The notes under the pieces are model-generated. The model had not been told where the DNA came from. It saw only the letters and a program-made list of their open reading frames with translations, and did not search any database. Below, in pieces: positions 23,801-36,600 of a stretch of DNA of 64,000 bases (its first letter is position 1; each line of letters opens with the position of its first letter). Source of the stretch: Phragmites australis (Eukaryota; Streptophyta; Magnoliopsida; Poales; Poaceae); assembly GCF_958298935.1 (NCBI RefSeq), contig NC_084923.1, forward strand, positions 5,520,501 through 5,584,500, written 5' to 3'. The translations under genes and the position numbers were made by a program.

Positions 23801-25998
23801 TTTTATGGTTTGCACATATTTTTTTAAGTGTATTATATTTTATGTACGAATACAAATATATTATCAAAATCTAATAAAATTGATGAACTTATTTTCTATT
23901 TTTTTAATGTAATTCACATTAGAGTACTTAGAAGGATTATATAAGTATAATCATAATGAAAAAAATATATCTAGTTTATTTATATAGTATATTATAGTAA
24001 AAAATAGGTACTTCAAAGTATAGACTAGTTTTCTTATATATATACCTAACAAACAAAAAGGAGCGCTATAAATACGGCAAAAACTACAAAAACATAGGAG
24101 CACAGCAAAAGGAGCATGGACATCTTTGAAAAAAAAAATTCAATCGCACCAGTTGAAAAGAAGTACTACTAACTCTTGTCTCCTACCAATGTGATAAGTA
24201 CGGGCGTGTGTACATGCAGATGAGTCCATTTGGAGCTTTGGCGCCCATGGTCCATGGTTGGTGACTATTACACGTCAATAGTCAAAAAGATGGGTACAAG
24301 AACAGTTGATCAGTGCTTGCTTTCTTCAGCTTCACTGATCGCACATCTGAACATCTAATCTAGTAGTAACACAGTACACAGCTCAACTTTTTCTCGTTGG
24401 ATGTCAGCAGCAGTAGTGTACTGCAATCCTGCGTTTCGGACGGGGAGATTGTACGTGTCACCGGTGAGAGTTTCGTGTCTGGCCTGAATGATCTGTGCTG
24501 CTTTGTTCTTGCAGCTTGTCCTTGGACATGAAAGGCAAATTGGTAATTAGCTCCATCTCCAAGCCCCCAAGTGCACGGCCATCGCAGCCAAACCCGAAAG
24601 CGACACGGCGCCTCCTCAGGACGCGACCGTCGGATTCCGCGGGGCCCGGCACATTGGACCCACACATGCCGTGCACTATTTCACCGGAATCTACTGCCAC
24701 CCTCCGGGGCCCACCCGGTGGACCACGTCGGCGGGTAAGGAGCGAACCCGGTGTGGAATCCGCGAGGACGGCGACAGCGCCGCGGGCAAAGATTCCTGCA
24801 GTTAGGTACCGTTAGGTGGACACGTGTCCTCCCTCGACACAAAGATGGTCGAGGACGGCGAACTAAGCCTACCTCGGTAGGTTAGGTCCACGCGGTGTAA
24901 CCTGCCTATTTGGATTTCAGTCCAACACTTAGTATAGGTGCTCATATTTTTTTATTAAATTCTATAAGATGAATATTATATGTATATATGAATGTATTTA
25001 ATGGTTAAAATATGTTTTTGCACTATGTGAGATTATGTCTACAATTTTGTTTAGTCGTATCCTAGGATACACCCACGTAGGATATGTGTGGAGTGAGTGT
25101 GATAAATATGTATTAGTGTGTTTGATGATATGCTATATAGACAATTATAGAGATGATTGAATCATGTCTATGTTTATGTATTTCTGAATAATGTGCTATT
25201 GCAAAAATCATTATCATTTATATTGATTAGCAAGTATGTGATTTGTTCATAAAACTCATAGGTATAGAGATACTGAATCAATAATGTAAACATTTATGTT
25301 AGAGAACATAATGTTGGATAGACCTACCTTGAGATACTGTTGGATTGTTATTTATAATGTGTCATTAGTTGTTATCTCAAATGATATATATGCAGGATCC
25401 TTATACTTGATATCGTTATTGATTCTTATAATATGTAGTGACATACTTTAGGTTTGTCAAAAGTTATTTCATAATTGGTAGGTGTGAACGATCAAGATGA
25501 AATTTACCCCTCCTTAATAACGGGAGAGATGTCTCTAGACCTCCTAAGGTAATTAGATTGAGAAAATGCATGGTCATACCAATATATATTAAAGAGTTAA
25601 TTATGATGAATCTACTACTTGATCGAGTGAATGGTCGAGCTATCATAAGGGTGACACGTGTCTTGCTTTAAGCTTAACTGATATTGTGAGGTAAAGAGAT
25701 CGGTGCATGTGTATATCAAAGTTCAACTGATATAATCTTTATGTATATCCAGAAGTCAATATATCTTGTTAGAGGCTGCTATTAATTTCGGTTCAAAAAG
25801 GGTTTTTGAGTCGTAACTGTTTGTATATGAACCTAACGAATCACATACTTAATAGTTTAGAACAAAACATATGGATTAAATTTATATATAGGTTTGATTA
25901 GATTGTGATCCATGAGGAGCTAGAGTTCTAAAGAGTTTCCAATGTAGGAGCCTAGCGAGTTTTATATAAGATGAGGTGTGAGATAAAGCAAGGGAGAG
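20885..25998. other. Long intergenic stretch
   Basis: No gene recognised. At 21250-21570 an AT-rich segment with GAGCTCG-type motifs in both orientations may be an old transposon. At 21855-22050 there is a short GC-rich island, and at 23664-23678 a short (TA)n run. From 24800 to 24900 there is an inverted pair (GTTAGGTGGACACGTGT and AGGTTAGGTCCACG). At 24930-25990 the DNA is AT-rich and featureless to me. Confidence 0.45.
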
Positions 25999-26399
25999 TG
26001 TCGGAGGATGAACTCCTGTCGCAGGGATCCCGAGAGACCCCTTTTTAGAGATTCGGCCGGGGGGATGATCCTGAACGAGCTTGTCTGGGAGATAAAATGG
26101 GATCGGAAATAAATGCAGCGGCCGGTGGGAGATGATCGTCCTAGTGCAAGAAAGATGGGTGCACCGGGTTTTAGATAGGTTCGGGCCGCACGAAGGCGTA
26201 ACACCCTACTCCTGTGTGAGTGCTATATCTTTTCTTGAAGGGAATTCTTCAATGATGTATCTGGTTACAGGGGTAAGCTGTTTACAGAGAGCTTGAGACT
26301 CTCGTGTTCTAGCTTGGCTCGAGCTGGTCCGAGCGTGTGCATTGTCAGGCTTTTTTCTGTGAACGTCTCCGTCTCTCCTTCACGTATTCTTCATCCTTT

Positions 26400-26408
26400 C
26401 CTTTTATA
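26400..26408 (-). promoter_or_regulatory. TATA box in 3' LTR
   Basis: TATAAAAGG on the minus strand, at the same place as in the 5' LTR and in the solo LTR at 3530. In the 3' LTR it would drive leftward transcription into flanking DNA. Confidence 0.5.
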
Positions 26409-26901
26409 GGCGCGCCGACCTCAACTTATCCTGAATGGGAAAGAGGGGGCGCACGTGCCAACGTGCCACGGAGAAAGGCGTCATCATTCCGCTTCGGCGA
26501 AGTGACAGGGGTGGTGGAAAATGGCGGCGTGTATCCGACCACCCGCCACTGTGGAGGTCCCCCGACGCCATTAAGAGGGCCCACCGGGCAGCCGCAGAGG
26601 TGCCCGGTGCGCCCACCCTGTCTTGTCCTTCTGCCGGGGCAGGGTGGCAGGCGGAGCGCTTCGATTCTGGCAACGTTATCCCGAGTCACCCGGGTGAAAC
26701 GGGACGGGACCCGTGCATTAAATGGACCCACGCCCCCCGGTCAGAGCATGGCAGGGTCTGACACTGGGGCGTGGGCAGCTGAGAATGTCAGGATGTCAGG
26801 ATGTCAGGCCGCGCGTGCCTATTAAATACGGCATTCGCGTCTTTGACCGGCTGACACCCCGGCGAGGGGACCCTTTGGGTCGTCGAACGATCTTGCGCGA
26901 A

Positions 26902-27175
26902 CCTTCGGGGAACTGAGTCCTCGGGGGCTGCCACGTGCAGCCCCGAGCACCCTCTCCCGAGCACTCCGGTGAGACCTTCGGGGAACCGAGTCCTCGGGGG
27001 CTGCCACGTGCAGCCCCGAGCACTGGGGGGAAATCTTCGGGGAACCGAGTCCTCGGGGGCTGCCACGTGCAGCCCCGAGCACTCTCTCCCGAGCACTGGG
27101 GGGAAATCTTCGGGGAACCGAGTCCTCGGGGGCTGCCACGTGCAGCCCCGAGCACTCTCTCCTGAGCACTTCCTT
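26902..27175 (-). repeat. G-box-containing tandem array in 3' LTR, four units
   Basis: Units begin CTTCGGGGAAC and each contains GGGGGCTGCCACGTGCAGCCCC with a central CACGTG. The second unit is 14 bp short. Full period is 73 bp. Confidence 0.9.
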
Positions 27176-27887
27176 CCCGGTACTTGGACTTCGCGGATCA
27201 TCGGGGAACTGGGGTGCTCGGGAACCAGAGGCGGCGGTCCCGAGCACATTCTCCCGGAACTTAGCTTCTTTTTATCTCGCAGGGCGGACCTCGCGGGATG
27301 GTGACGCGTGGCGGATGGTCGGCTCGGTCTCGGGACTTAGGGACCCATGGTTCCTAATACACCGACAGTATCCCCCGGGTCCATTGGTTAGGCGACAGGA
27401 CGGAGACTGCGAATGGGCCCTTCGTCGCGGCCGAGGCCGAGGCTGGCGCGGACGCCATGTGGCAAGCTTTCGAGAGGTGGCCCTTGCGGACCCAGACCTC
27501 AAGTACGCCCCAAAGGGAAAAATGAGTGGACGCGTGTCCACACAACTTCCGAAGGGTATGATGACCATACGGGCGGCACGCGCGGTCACCGCGCAGATCG
27601 AGGAAAATACGCCTGGCAGCCGCTGACATCGCGCGATCGGCGGGAGATTCGCCTGGCAGTTGCGTCGATCGAGGCGACGCTTCGCCGAGCGAACCGTTTG
27701 GGCGGCAGTTTTTGATCTTTGAGATAAAAAAAGGGAAAGGATCGGTCCGTCCCCCTCTTTACGCTTTCTCGCACCTGTGCTCTTGCTTTCCTTGTGCTCC
27801 GGAGCCCTTAGGAAATTCTCAGGCGACCGGAGCATTCTTCCTTTTCTCTCTCTTTCCGCCACCAAAACACCTTCCATCCTTGCCGAG

Positions 27888-30800
27888 ATGACGAGGGTTG
27901 GAGGAGGACGCCGGGACAAGGCTTCGGACAGTATCCTGCCGGAGACTCGTCTGAGGAACGAGGAGGCGGCGGACAAAATCAGAAAACTGCTGGTGCCGGA
28001 GGGGCAAGAAGGTGCTGTGGTGGTGAGGCCGGCGAGCCTGACGCCGGCGACGACCGTCCCTGGGCGGATCGTCCTCTTCACCTCCTTTGTGGCGGCGGGG
28101 TTGGTGCCGCCGTTCTTCACTTTCTTCCTGCAAGTGCTGGAGACGTACGGCATTCAACTGGTGCACCTAAGCCCCAACTCTGTGGTGGTGTTGGCGACTT
28201 TCGCGCATCTCTGCGAAATGTTCGTAGGGGTGATGCCGTCGGCGACGCTGCTTCGTCATTTCTTCGTCCTTCGACCGGTGGGGAAGAAAAGGGGGCACTC
28301 CACGGCGGACGTCGCGGGGTGCTGCAATCTTCGGCTCCGGGACGGCCTGGGGGATCATTACATTCCCCAGGTGCTGCGCAGCAAGTGGGAGGAGTGGCGA
28401 CGGGACTGGTTCTTCGTCGACGTCGATCCCCACGAGCGCCTCGAGCTGTCGGAGGCGGCGGCGAAACCTCGACGATCGACGTGGGAGGCGCCGCCACCAG
28501 AAGACGCGAGGCTGAAGCCGGTGTTGGAGCGCATCCTGGAGCTGCGCGAGTCCGGGCTGACCTCCGTCATGGTGGTCGTGGACTTCCTGCGTCGTCGGCT
28601 GGCGCCCTTGCGAGAACGGGCCCGTCCGAGCTGGTTCTATACCGGGCCGGAGGACATCACCAGGACCCAGATCAGCGCGAGCTAGGATCTAGGGCAGGCG
28701 GAACTGCGGGGGATGACAAGGGTGATCACCGGAACGGAGGACATGGGCCGGACGGAGCTCCCGTGGCCGGAGATGGCGCTCTGCGCCAACCCCAACCGGG
28801 TGGCCATTATGGCGGGGCTGCCGGAGTTCGACGCCCAGGGGCCTGTGGACCGGCCAAGAAGCCGGAGTCCCGAGGCCTCCGAACTCCCCGGGCTGGAGGA
28901 GCTACTTGGCGAGGAGGTCGCTGGCAGCTCGGCGCGGGCTGGCGAAGGGGTCGCCGCAGGCGGCAACCGCCGTGCCAGGGAGGAGGGCGCCACTGAAATC
29001 GTCGAGGAGGTGGCGCCGGGAGATCGGGGAAAGCGTCCCCGGGCCCTGATCCTAGTGCCAGACTCTCCGCCATCACCAACGGCAGCAGCGGCATTCCCGG
29101 TGCTGGAGCCGCGCCTGGTGCGGATGGGGCCTGCGCCGGCGCCCGCGACCCGTATGGCGGAAATCGAGACCCGCGCGGCGGCACCCGAGGCCCGCGCAGC
29201 GGTTCAGCCGAGCCCCCAGCGGAAGAGGCGGCGGGAGGAGTCCGGACCGACGGCGCCGGACCCGGACATCAGGCTCCCAGCGGCCAAATGGCAGTATCGG
29301 TGAGTCTCCTTTCTTGCTTTTCCATGGACATTTCTGGCCCGAACTAAGCTTCGGCGTTTTTCATTTGTCTTCCGTAGGCCGGCCGCAGGCGCTACTGCGA
29401 CGGAGAAGGCGCGGGCACCGAGACCAGAGCCGAGCCCGCCTGCTGCCCCGACGGAGGCGGGCACCGGAACGGCGGAGACGCCAATCGTTGTAGCGGCCAG
29501 CGGGAGAGAGGCGGAGACGGCGGCCGAGAGGAGGACGGAGCAAATGTCCGGATCCTTGGCGCCGGCGGAACCTACCCCGGACGCGGAGAGCCCGGGGCGG
29601 ATGACGGTGGAGGTGGACGCTTTGCCGGGGCCGGCGGACAGGGCGGCCGATGCGGGAATGCGGCCGCTGTCCGAGTCTTCGGCGCCGGTGGAGCCTACCC
29701 CGGGCAGGCAGAGCCCGGGGCGGATGACAGTGCAGGGCCCTGCAGAGAGCTCGGCCCCCCTGGAGGCACTCTGCGGAGAAGCCTGGGCCCCACTGGCGCC
29801 CGGCCAGCCCGCCGACCCTTTCCTGGCCGCCATTGAAGGCGTCCAAGTAGCGGTCGGGCGGCTGGGCGCAGCGGTGAACGCCAAGGAGGGGGAGCTTGAA
29901 GCCGAGCGCGCCCGCCTGGCGTTGGAGAAGGCGCAGCTGGCGGGCGCCCAAGAGGAGGCCCTTGCGGCGGCCGCGCGGGAGCAGAAGCTCCTAGAAGATA
30001 TCCGCGCGGAAGCCGCGCGGGAACAAGAAGTTTTAAAGACCGCGCGGGCAGAAGCCGCGCGGGAGCGAGAAGACGCCGCCCGCCTGGCTGAGGCGTCGAG
30101 GCAGCAAGCTGCCGAGGCCCTTGCCAGGACGGGGCAGGCGCAGGAGAGGGAGGTAGCAGTCGCAGCCCGGGAGCAGGCAGCGGAGGAGCGGCAAGACGAG
30201 CTGACCCGCCGGGAGGGCGCAGCCGAAAAGACGCGCGCCGACCTCCAGCGCAGGGAAGACGACCTCCGGAAGATCAGGGAAGAGATCCGCCGTTGGGAGG
30301 AGGACGTTTCCCTACGGGAGGTGGACAATGAAATATCAGCGTCGGAGCTCGGTGTTCGGGAGGATTCAGTGACTCAGCAGGAGGACGTGCTGGCCCGGCG
30401 GGAGGGCGAGCTGAGTGGCCGAGAAGGCGAACTGAGTCGTCGAGAGGGCGAGGCTGACGCGGCGGCGGCGGCCATGGCGACCAGGGCGGAGCAGAACGCA
30501 AAGCACGAGGCGGAACTGATCGCCCGTGAACGCGCTTTATCCGAGATGGTGGCCAAGACGAAGCAGGCTGCCGCCCCTACAGCAGTTGGCGGTTCTTCCG
30601 GTCCGGTCGGAGACCAGGGACTTGAGGCGCAGCTGCGGGCCGCCAAGGAGAAGCTCGAGATCGCCTTTGTCTCGCGGGTCAACCTAGAGCATATGCTGGA
30701 AGACATACTCCGGCTGATACGGCGGGCCGTAGAGAAGGGTGGTCTCGGACGGCTCGTTGAAGACAAGAAGGGCGACTGCCCCGCACGACAAGTGTTGGGG

Positions 30801-31106
30801 CTGCAGCAGGTCTGCGAGCGCCTCGAGGCCCTGCCTTGGGCAGTCCAGGAACTTGCCGCCCGGGAGGGACGTGGCTTGGCACATGCAGTGGCCGAGCACG
30901 TCCTGGCCTGCTACCGAAGCAGGGACCCAAACTTCCCGCTGGAGCCAGCGCGGGAGGGAGTGGTCGAGGCTGAGGGAGAGGCCGCCCGGGTAGCGGTCCG
31001 GAGTACCGCCGCCATGGTGGCGGCCGGCTTTAGGCGAGAGGTGCCGCCGCCGCCAGCCCCCGGGGACGACTCAGAGGATTCAGCCGACGCCTCTGCCGCC
31101 GACTAG
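27888..31106 (+). pseudogene. Antisense additional ORF of the Tat element: PF04195-type domain plus long coiled coil, one intron, one stop
   Basis: It lies between integrase and 3' LTR on the strand opposite to gag-pol. Two exons, 27888-29299 and 29378-31106, join in frame across a 78-bp intron (GTGAGT…TAG), giving 1047 codons including the final stop. Residues about 60-200 match the putative gypsy-type transposon domain (PF04195): note FTSFVAAGLVPPF, LSPNSVVVL and GVMPSATLLRHFF. A Pro/Ala-rich linker surrounds the intron. Then an Arg/Glu/Ala-rich coiled coil runs for roughly 300 residues, with repeats such as RREGEL and AREQ, before an acidic end (DDSEDSAD). One in-frame TAG (28683-28685, codon 266) interrupts the frame; the same frame stays open after it. 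I chose ATG 27888 rather than the in-frame ATG 27777, which begins a low-complexity leader, but either is possible. Function unknown. Tat elements of other plants also carry additional ORFs. Confidence 0.8.
29300..29377 (+). other. Intron of the antisense ORF
   Basis: The 78-bp segment begins GTGAGTCTCC and ends TTGTCTTCCGTAG, with a T-rich interior. Removing it keeps the frame (an Arg codon is split 2+1). Without splicing, translation stops at TGA 29301-29303. Length and signals are normal for a plant intron. Confidence 0.8.
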
Positions 31107-31551
31107 ATTTTTGTAGCCTTTTTTCTTTTGTTGTCTTGATGAATGTAGATATAGGAGTGAACCCTTAGAAAATGCCTTGTATATATCCTGTGAATATTAA
31201 TGGCAGCTTTTCCTTGGGCTCGCAACTCCAGTTTCTCTGAGTGTTTGATGTTTCTTCTGGTGTTTTGTCCGGAAGTCCCGGGGAGTACTTAGTCGAGCCG
31301 TTCCTGACCTTCCCGTCCCCGAGAATGAAGTTGTCCTGATCGCTGTTGCTGGCGTGGTCGGCCTTCGAGCTCTCGCGAGTCCGCATTTGCCTAAGTTAAG
31401 AAGCAAAGACACAGACTTCCTTGCCCGGGAGATAGATCGATCCCGCTCGGAACACGCCGTGCCTAGTGAACACTTTTTCACCTTGCGACCACTCAGTTAG
31501 TAGAAGGGAGACACGTGCGGGCGAGAATGTGACCAAGAGTCTTCGTGGTCC

Positions 31552-32480
31552 GGGGGTGCCCGGGCTTAAAACGGGCCGGACCGAGCACTGACAGCCCGCC
31601 CCCGAGGCCTGAGCTCCGGACTACTTAAGCAGCTCGAGCGATAGGATTACCCAGGGCACCCGAGGACTCGGTAGTGCTTGGGGTCCTTAAAAGCGGACCG
31701 AACACCACGACCACCACGAAGGGCTTCGGTCAGACATTACCGCACGCGCGGTACTCCTTTCTACAAACCGCTCTGTCGTTCTGGGAAAAAGTAGACACGC
31801 GGTAGGGTTTTTGCGTGCGAGGAGACCACCTCGCCGAACAGATTAAAGCGCGAGAGCCCCCGAGAATGACTCGGGAACATAAATTTACTGAAAGCAGACT
31901 TGTCTGAATATAACCACTCACCGGACAGCTGTCGGCCTTCCGGCCACCCGATCCAAGAGGGGTGTGCTTCCGAGCTCGGGTGCCCGGGGACTTGATTCTT
32001 CCAACAGAGCGTCCGAGCGCCCAGAGGCATACGAGGCTCCTGGGGTCGGGTGATCTCGACCACCCATGCCTAAGTGGTAGGATCACCCGAGGACCCTTGG
32101 GGCCGACCAGAGACCGGGGCAGTGAAGCCCTCGCGGCCGAACTGCTCGTGATTGCCAGCCTGTGACTTAAGAGAGAATATAGAATTTCTTCGTCTGGTGC
32201 GCTCTGTTAGTGCGGTACTTGCTATAGACTGCTCTCGTTTTCGACCCGAGACCTCTTGAATACCCGAACCGGTGGACAAGAGCGGACAGAGGCATAACCC
32301 AGAGGTCCTATGGTCTGGTGGCGCCTGGGTATGACAAACCAGACCGAGCACCGATAGCCCGCTCCGGGGGCCTAAGCTCCGGACTACTCGAGCAGCTCGA
32401 GCGATGGGATTACCCAGAGCACCCCAAAACTCGGTAGTGCCCGGGAGCCTGCCACGACACCGAACACCACAGCCTACCAT
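31552..32480. repeat. Pair of diverged 160-bp direct repeats in the Tat spacer
   Basis: Copies at about 31552-31712 and 32321-32480 share CCGGACTACT..GCAGCTCGAGCGAT, GGATTACCCAG and CGGACC/ACACCGAACACCAC. Related shorter pieces lie near 31980 and 32040. The spacer between the antisense ORF and integrase thus consists of old internal duplications. No coding sequence is apparent in it. Confidence 0.7.
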
Positions 32481-32775
32481 GCCGGACGTAAGTCAGCGGC
32501 GACTGCTCGCATGCATCCCGATTGGGATTCTTTTATCAGCGGGGAAAATGAGAGAGCGAACTTTTTCTCGCACAACCGAGCACCTCACTAGACAGATTAA
32601 ACATACGGAATCCAGAAAGAAAAATATTTCGACGCAGCGATTGCTTATTGAAATACCGAATGTACAATATTTACAAGGTTGGGTGATAGCGACTTACCCA
32701 AGGGGCGGAGCCCTTGGACTGCTTGGACGGGGAGAAGCCCCCGGCCTTGCCGACCTGAGCTGCGAGCACGACCAT

Positions 32776-33655
32776 CTATGGGTAGAAGCGTCGGAGATGC
32801 TCGATATTCCACGGATTCGGGAGTGGCTGTCCTTCTTCCATCGCTAACCTGAAAGAACCTGCCCGCGGGACCGCGATCACGGTGAAGGGACCTTCCCACA
32901 CAGGGGACAGCTTATTCATTCCTTCGCGCGACTGGACGCATCGGAGAACTAGGTCCCCCACCTCGAGAGACCGGGCCCGGACATGGCGCAGATGATAACG
33001 CCGCAGACTCTGCTGGTACCGAGCCGCCCGGACAGCGGCACGCCGCCGGCGCTCTTCCAGGTAATCCACGTCATCGCGTCTTTGCTGTTTCTGCTCACCC
33101 TCAGAGTATGCATGCACTCGAGGGGAGCCCAGAGTGAGCTCGGAGGGGAGGACTGCTTCGGCGCCATAGACGAGGAAGAACGGAGTCTCCCCGGTGGCGC
33201 GGCTTGGCGTAGTCCGATTAGCCCACAGCACGGCTGGCAGCTCGTCCACCCATCCCTTCCCGTGCTTAGCGAGCACGTTATAGGTCAGGGTTTTGAGGAC
33301 CTTCAGTATCTCCGCGTTGGCGCGCTCGACCTGCCCGTTACTCCGAGGATGAGCAACGGAAGCGAAGCAGAGCTTGATGCCGAGATCTTCGCAATAGTCC
33401 CCGAACAGGGCACTAGTGAACTGGGTACCGTTGTCGGTGATGATCCGGTTCGGGACGCCAAAGCGGCTGGTAATGCCGCGGATAAACTGGAGCGCCGTGT
33501 TTTTGGTCACCTTGATGACCGGGACCGCCTCCGGCCACTTGGTAAACTTGTCGATGGCGACATATAGGTATGCATAGCCCCCGATTGCTCGGGGGAATGG
33601 ACCCAGAATGTTCAAACCCCAGACCGCGAAAGGCCATGACAGGGGGATGGTATGA
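32776..33655 (-). pseudogene. Integrase core and C-terminal part of the Tat pol, split from its N-terminus
   Basis: The minus-strand frame carries the retroviral-type integrase core. The first catalytic Asp is in VAIDKFTKW, the second in ITDNGTQF and the Glu in NGQVERANAE, so the DDE triad is intact. A C-terminal domain (GDLVLRCV…KLSPVWEGPF…NIEHLRRFYP) ends at TAG 32776-32778. The HHCC zinc-finger half lies on the other side of the insertion, at about 37480-37640. The enzyme would insert the cDNA into host DNA. The protein cannot be made whole in this copy because of the insertion at 33660. Confidence 0.9.
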
Positions 33656-33659
33656 AGAA

Positions 33660-36600
33660 TGTGAGGAACCGTCCAAATAGTATTCTAATTAATCATCAGG
33701 AGGATCATTATTCATAATCACAACCTCGACGATTAACCAGAATACCATTCCGGTAGTCCCGGCACGTGTTTTGTGCCCAGGATCGGAACACATGCCTTCC
33801 AACTCAAATATCACAACACAGTTTAATAGAGAGCAAGTAATTAAACTGGATTACAATTATTAAACATGCAACTGCTTCCACAATTTACAACAAAAGAAGA
33901 ACAGCAACAACTAAGCAGCGGAAGAAAAAAAACCTATACAACAAAAGAGTATGGAGCCGTATGCCCTTAGGCTCCATACCAAAAGCGTCGGAGTTCGGAG
34001 TAGAATGTGCTACTCCTGCCCGCCACCCGAATCGGCAGGCAAAAAGTAGCCGAAAACTGCCTCTTCCTCGCCGACCTGTGAACCTGAAAACAACTTAAGG
34101 GCAGCACCCCTTAGTACGAAGGTACTAGCAAGTCTTACACAGTATGAGTATATATATTCTCGACTCCAAGGATCATGCATTTAAAGTTGTAGCAAGGATT
34201 AAGACATGTTTAAGTTCATTAAGCGGTAAGCAACCTAGACTCTAGGTGTAAGCAACTGACTTAACCAACCACCGACTCAAACTCTGCCAACCAACTGACC
34301 ACAACAGATATGTAAACAACAAGTGTATAAAAGTAAACCATTACCACCAAACCACCGACCACATACCGACCAAACCACCCAAACCAACCATGCCACAACC
34401 CACATCGAAACTCTACGACCAAAAAAAATGGTCGCTCGGTGGAGATAAGCGATAGCGATGCTCATGACCGAGAGCGCGGCAGTTCGAACTGATTATACAC
34501 CCTGCAGAGGGATACTCCTGGACCCACACGACACAGGGACCATACGGCTTGTGCCACCCGCTAAGATGCACACAAGGGGGTACCCGTGACAACCTTTCCC
34601 AACCAGGCCCAACCATGTGGATCAACCATAGCTCGGCGAGGCGGTATTAGAACTATTCCTCGAGCAAACTAATACCGCTAAAAGCCCGGACTCAAACCGG
34701 ACTCACACCGTCTATGACGAGGCCCACATGACCACGTCTGCGAAGGTAATCGGCTCGCCTACCATTATATCAGCATGTGGTGAGTAAGATAAGTGCTAAA
34801 GCTGACTATACCGATGATCGGTGCTTAACCGGTACAAGCGGTCTACGGTGTCCGGGTTCCCTCCCCGAACTGCCTGAGGACTCCTCGTGAGCAGATGACA
34901 CCCCTAACACCGCCCACACCTCGTCTCAACTCACCACTCAACAACCGACACATCATCAACATAACCACAAATGTGAACAGGTAAAAAGCCCTAGGCTCGC
35001 GACAACGGTGGACGCCGTCATCGACTTCTACCGGAAAGCCTAAGTACCACTAAGCATAGCGAACTAAAATTAGACCGCAATGACACCACTAGGCTCCAAT
35101 GGAATAACACATGACACGTGACCGAAATGGAAGAATGCATAGGCATAGGTTCTACCCAACTCGGAACCCGACACATGCAATGCATACATAAGCGTAGATA
35201 ATATATTAGATTTTCAAGTAGACACGGTGCAATATGATAGATGCTTGCCTTGCTGCCCTAGCTGCTGCTCACAGCTACCCGAGTCACGATCACCACTGCG
35301 GGAACCTCCGGGGACAGCCTCGTTCGCCTCGTTCGCCGGGTCGAAGTTCCCTAAAAGAATCACGCATGCTATGTAATGAATATGAATGACATGTAATGAA
35401 AGGTGCTTCACTGTAAGACAACAGTGGAGATGCAATGCACTTATGCCATGAGTTAAAAGCCTTAAGGATTTCCTTATCTGAACTACTGCTTAGCATTTAA
35501 CAACTCATTAATCCTCAGTAAGTATTTCATAAACCCTAGCACTTTTAAAGAACGTGGCATAATTTAACAAGATTGACAAAATTGGATTTACCAATTTTGG
35601 ACTTATCAAAAATTGTTTAAGAATTATTGAAGATTAAACACCTTTCATTAATTAAACAAATTTAATTATACATTTCACAACACCTAGAATTTTTCATGTG
35701 CAGAGTATGATAATACAAGGCCAAAAAAATTAGATTCATAAATTTTGGAAATACCAAACTTTAACTATGAATTATCAAAGCTTAGACATATTTCATTAAC
35801 TCAACAACTCACAGCACACATTTCATGGCCACTGGTATTTTTAATGGATAGATCATGGTACAACAAAACCAACAAAATTGGTTTCACGAATTTTGGAGCT
35901 CTACATAATTTCCTATGCATTTTTCAAGATTTCAGCCGATTTATCAACTCAACAGATATTTACTTCGCAATTTTCGATTTTTTTCTAATATTCAAATGGG
36001 CCCACGCCTTTTTCTACCGGCACGGGCCCAGCCCCAGCTACTGACCGGTGGGGCCGGCTCCCTTGACCGAAGTCAAAATCGGCCACGGCAGCTGCGCGCG
36101 CGCAACTGGAGGACGGCCGGCGGCTCTTGCGGTGGCTGCCGGCGGCGAGCGGCAGCCTGCACGGCTCGGCCGAGGGCAAAAACGGCATTGGCGCGAGCAC
36201 GCGGTCACGGTGGGGGCACACATCGACGCCGGCGACGGCCGGAGCACGGCGAGCGGCGGCGAGGGCAAAACTAGCACGGCGGCGGCACGGCTTTGACACG
36301 CCGACGGCGAACGGCGACGCAATAAGCCCGGCCGAGCACACAAATACGTTCTACGTGAGTGCGTAGAGCTAACGGCGCGCTTCCCGACCGACGAGCTCGA
36401 TGGCGGCCCGACCAGCGGCGTGCGTGGGGAGGCGGCGGCGATTCAACCACCGCGGAACACCGCCCCGGCGACGGGACAGAGAGAAAACGGCGCGCGCATA
36501 AGGTGTACAGGAGCACGGGGAAGCTCACAGTGCAGTCGGTTGGGCCGGAGAAGTGAGGACGTGGCGGGTCGACGGAGGACGGCGGAGCTCGGCTGCCACC

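Larger units (their letters stand above)
25999..27367 (-). repeat. 3' LTR of the Tat element (1369 bp)
   Basis: Bounded by TGTCGG and CCGACA. Compared by eye with 42617-44145 it differs by roughly a dozen substitutions, one T-run length change and a 160-bp shorter tandem array. The array here has four 73-bp units, the second of which lacks 14 bp (CTCTCTCCCGAGCA). Confidence 0.92.

Noticed and set aside
24495..24815. Plus-strand frame of 106 codons in GC-rich intergenic DNA
   Set aside because: No domain, no promoter context, and an overlapping frame on the other strand looks equally good.
26788..27249. Repetitive LTR frames (also 43407-44025 and 3494-4493) resembling a repeat protein
   Set aside because: All are translations of the 73-bp tandem units. 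Since 73 is not a multiple of three, successive units change frame, which is not what a protein repeat would do.
29204..30328. Long minus-strand Ser/Ala/Arg-rich frame opposite the coiled-coil ORF
   Set aside because: Complement of the Glu/Arg/Ala-rich coiled coil; low complexity and no independent support.
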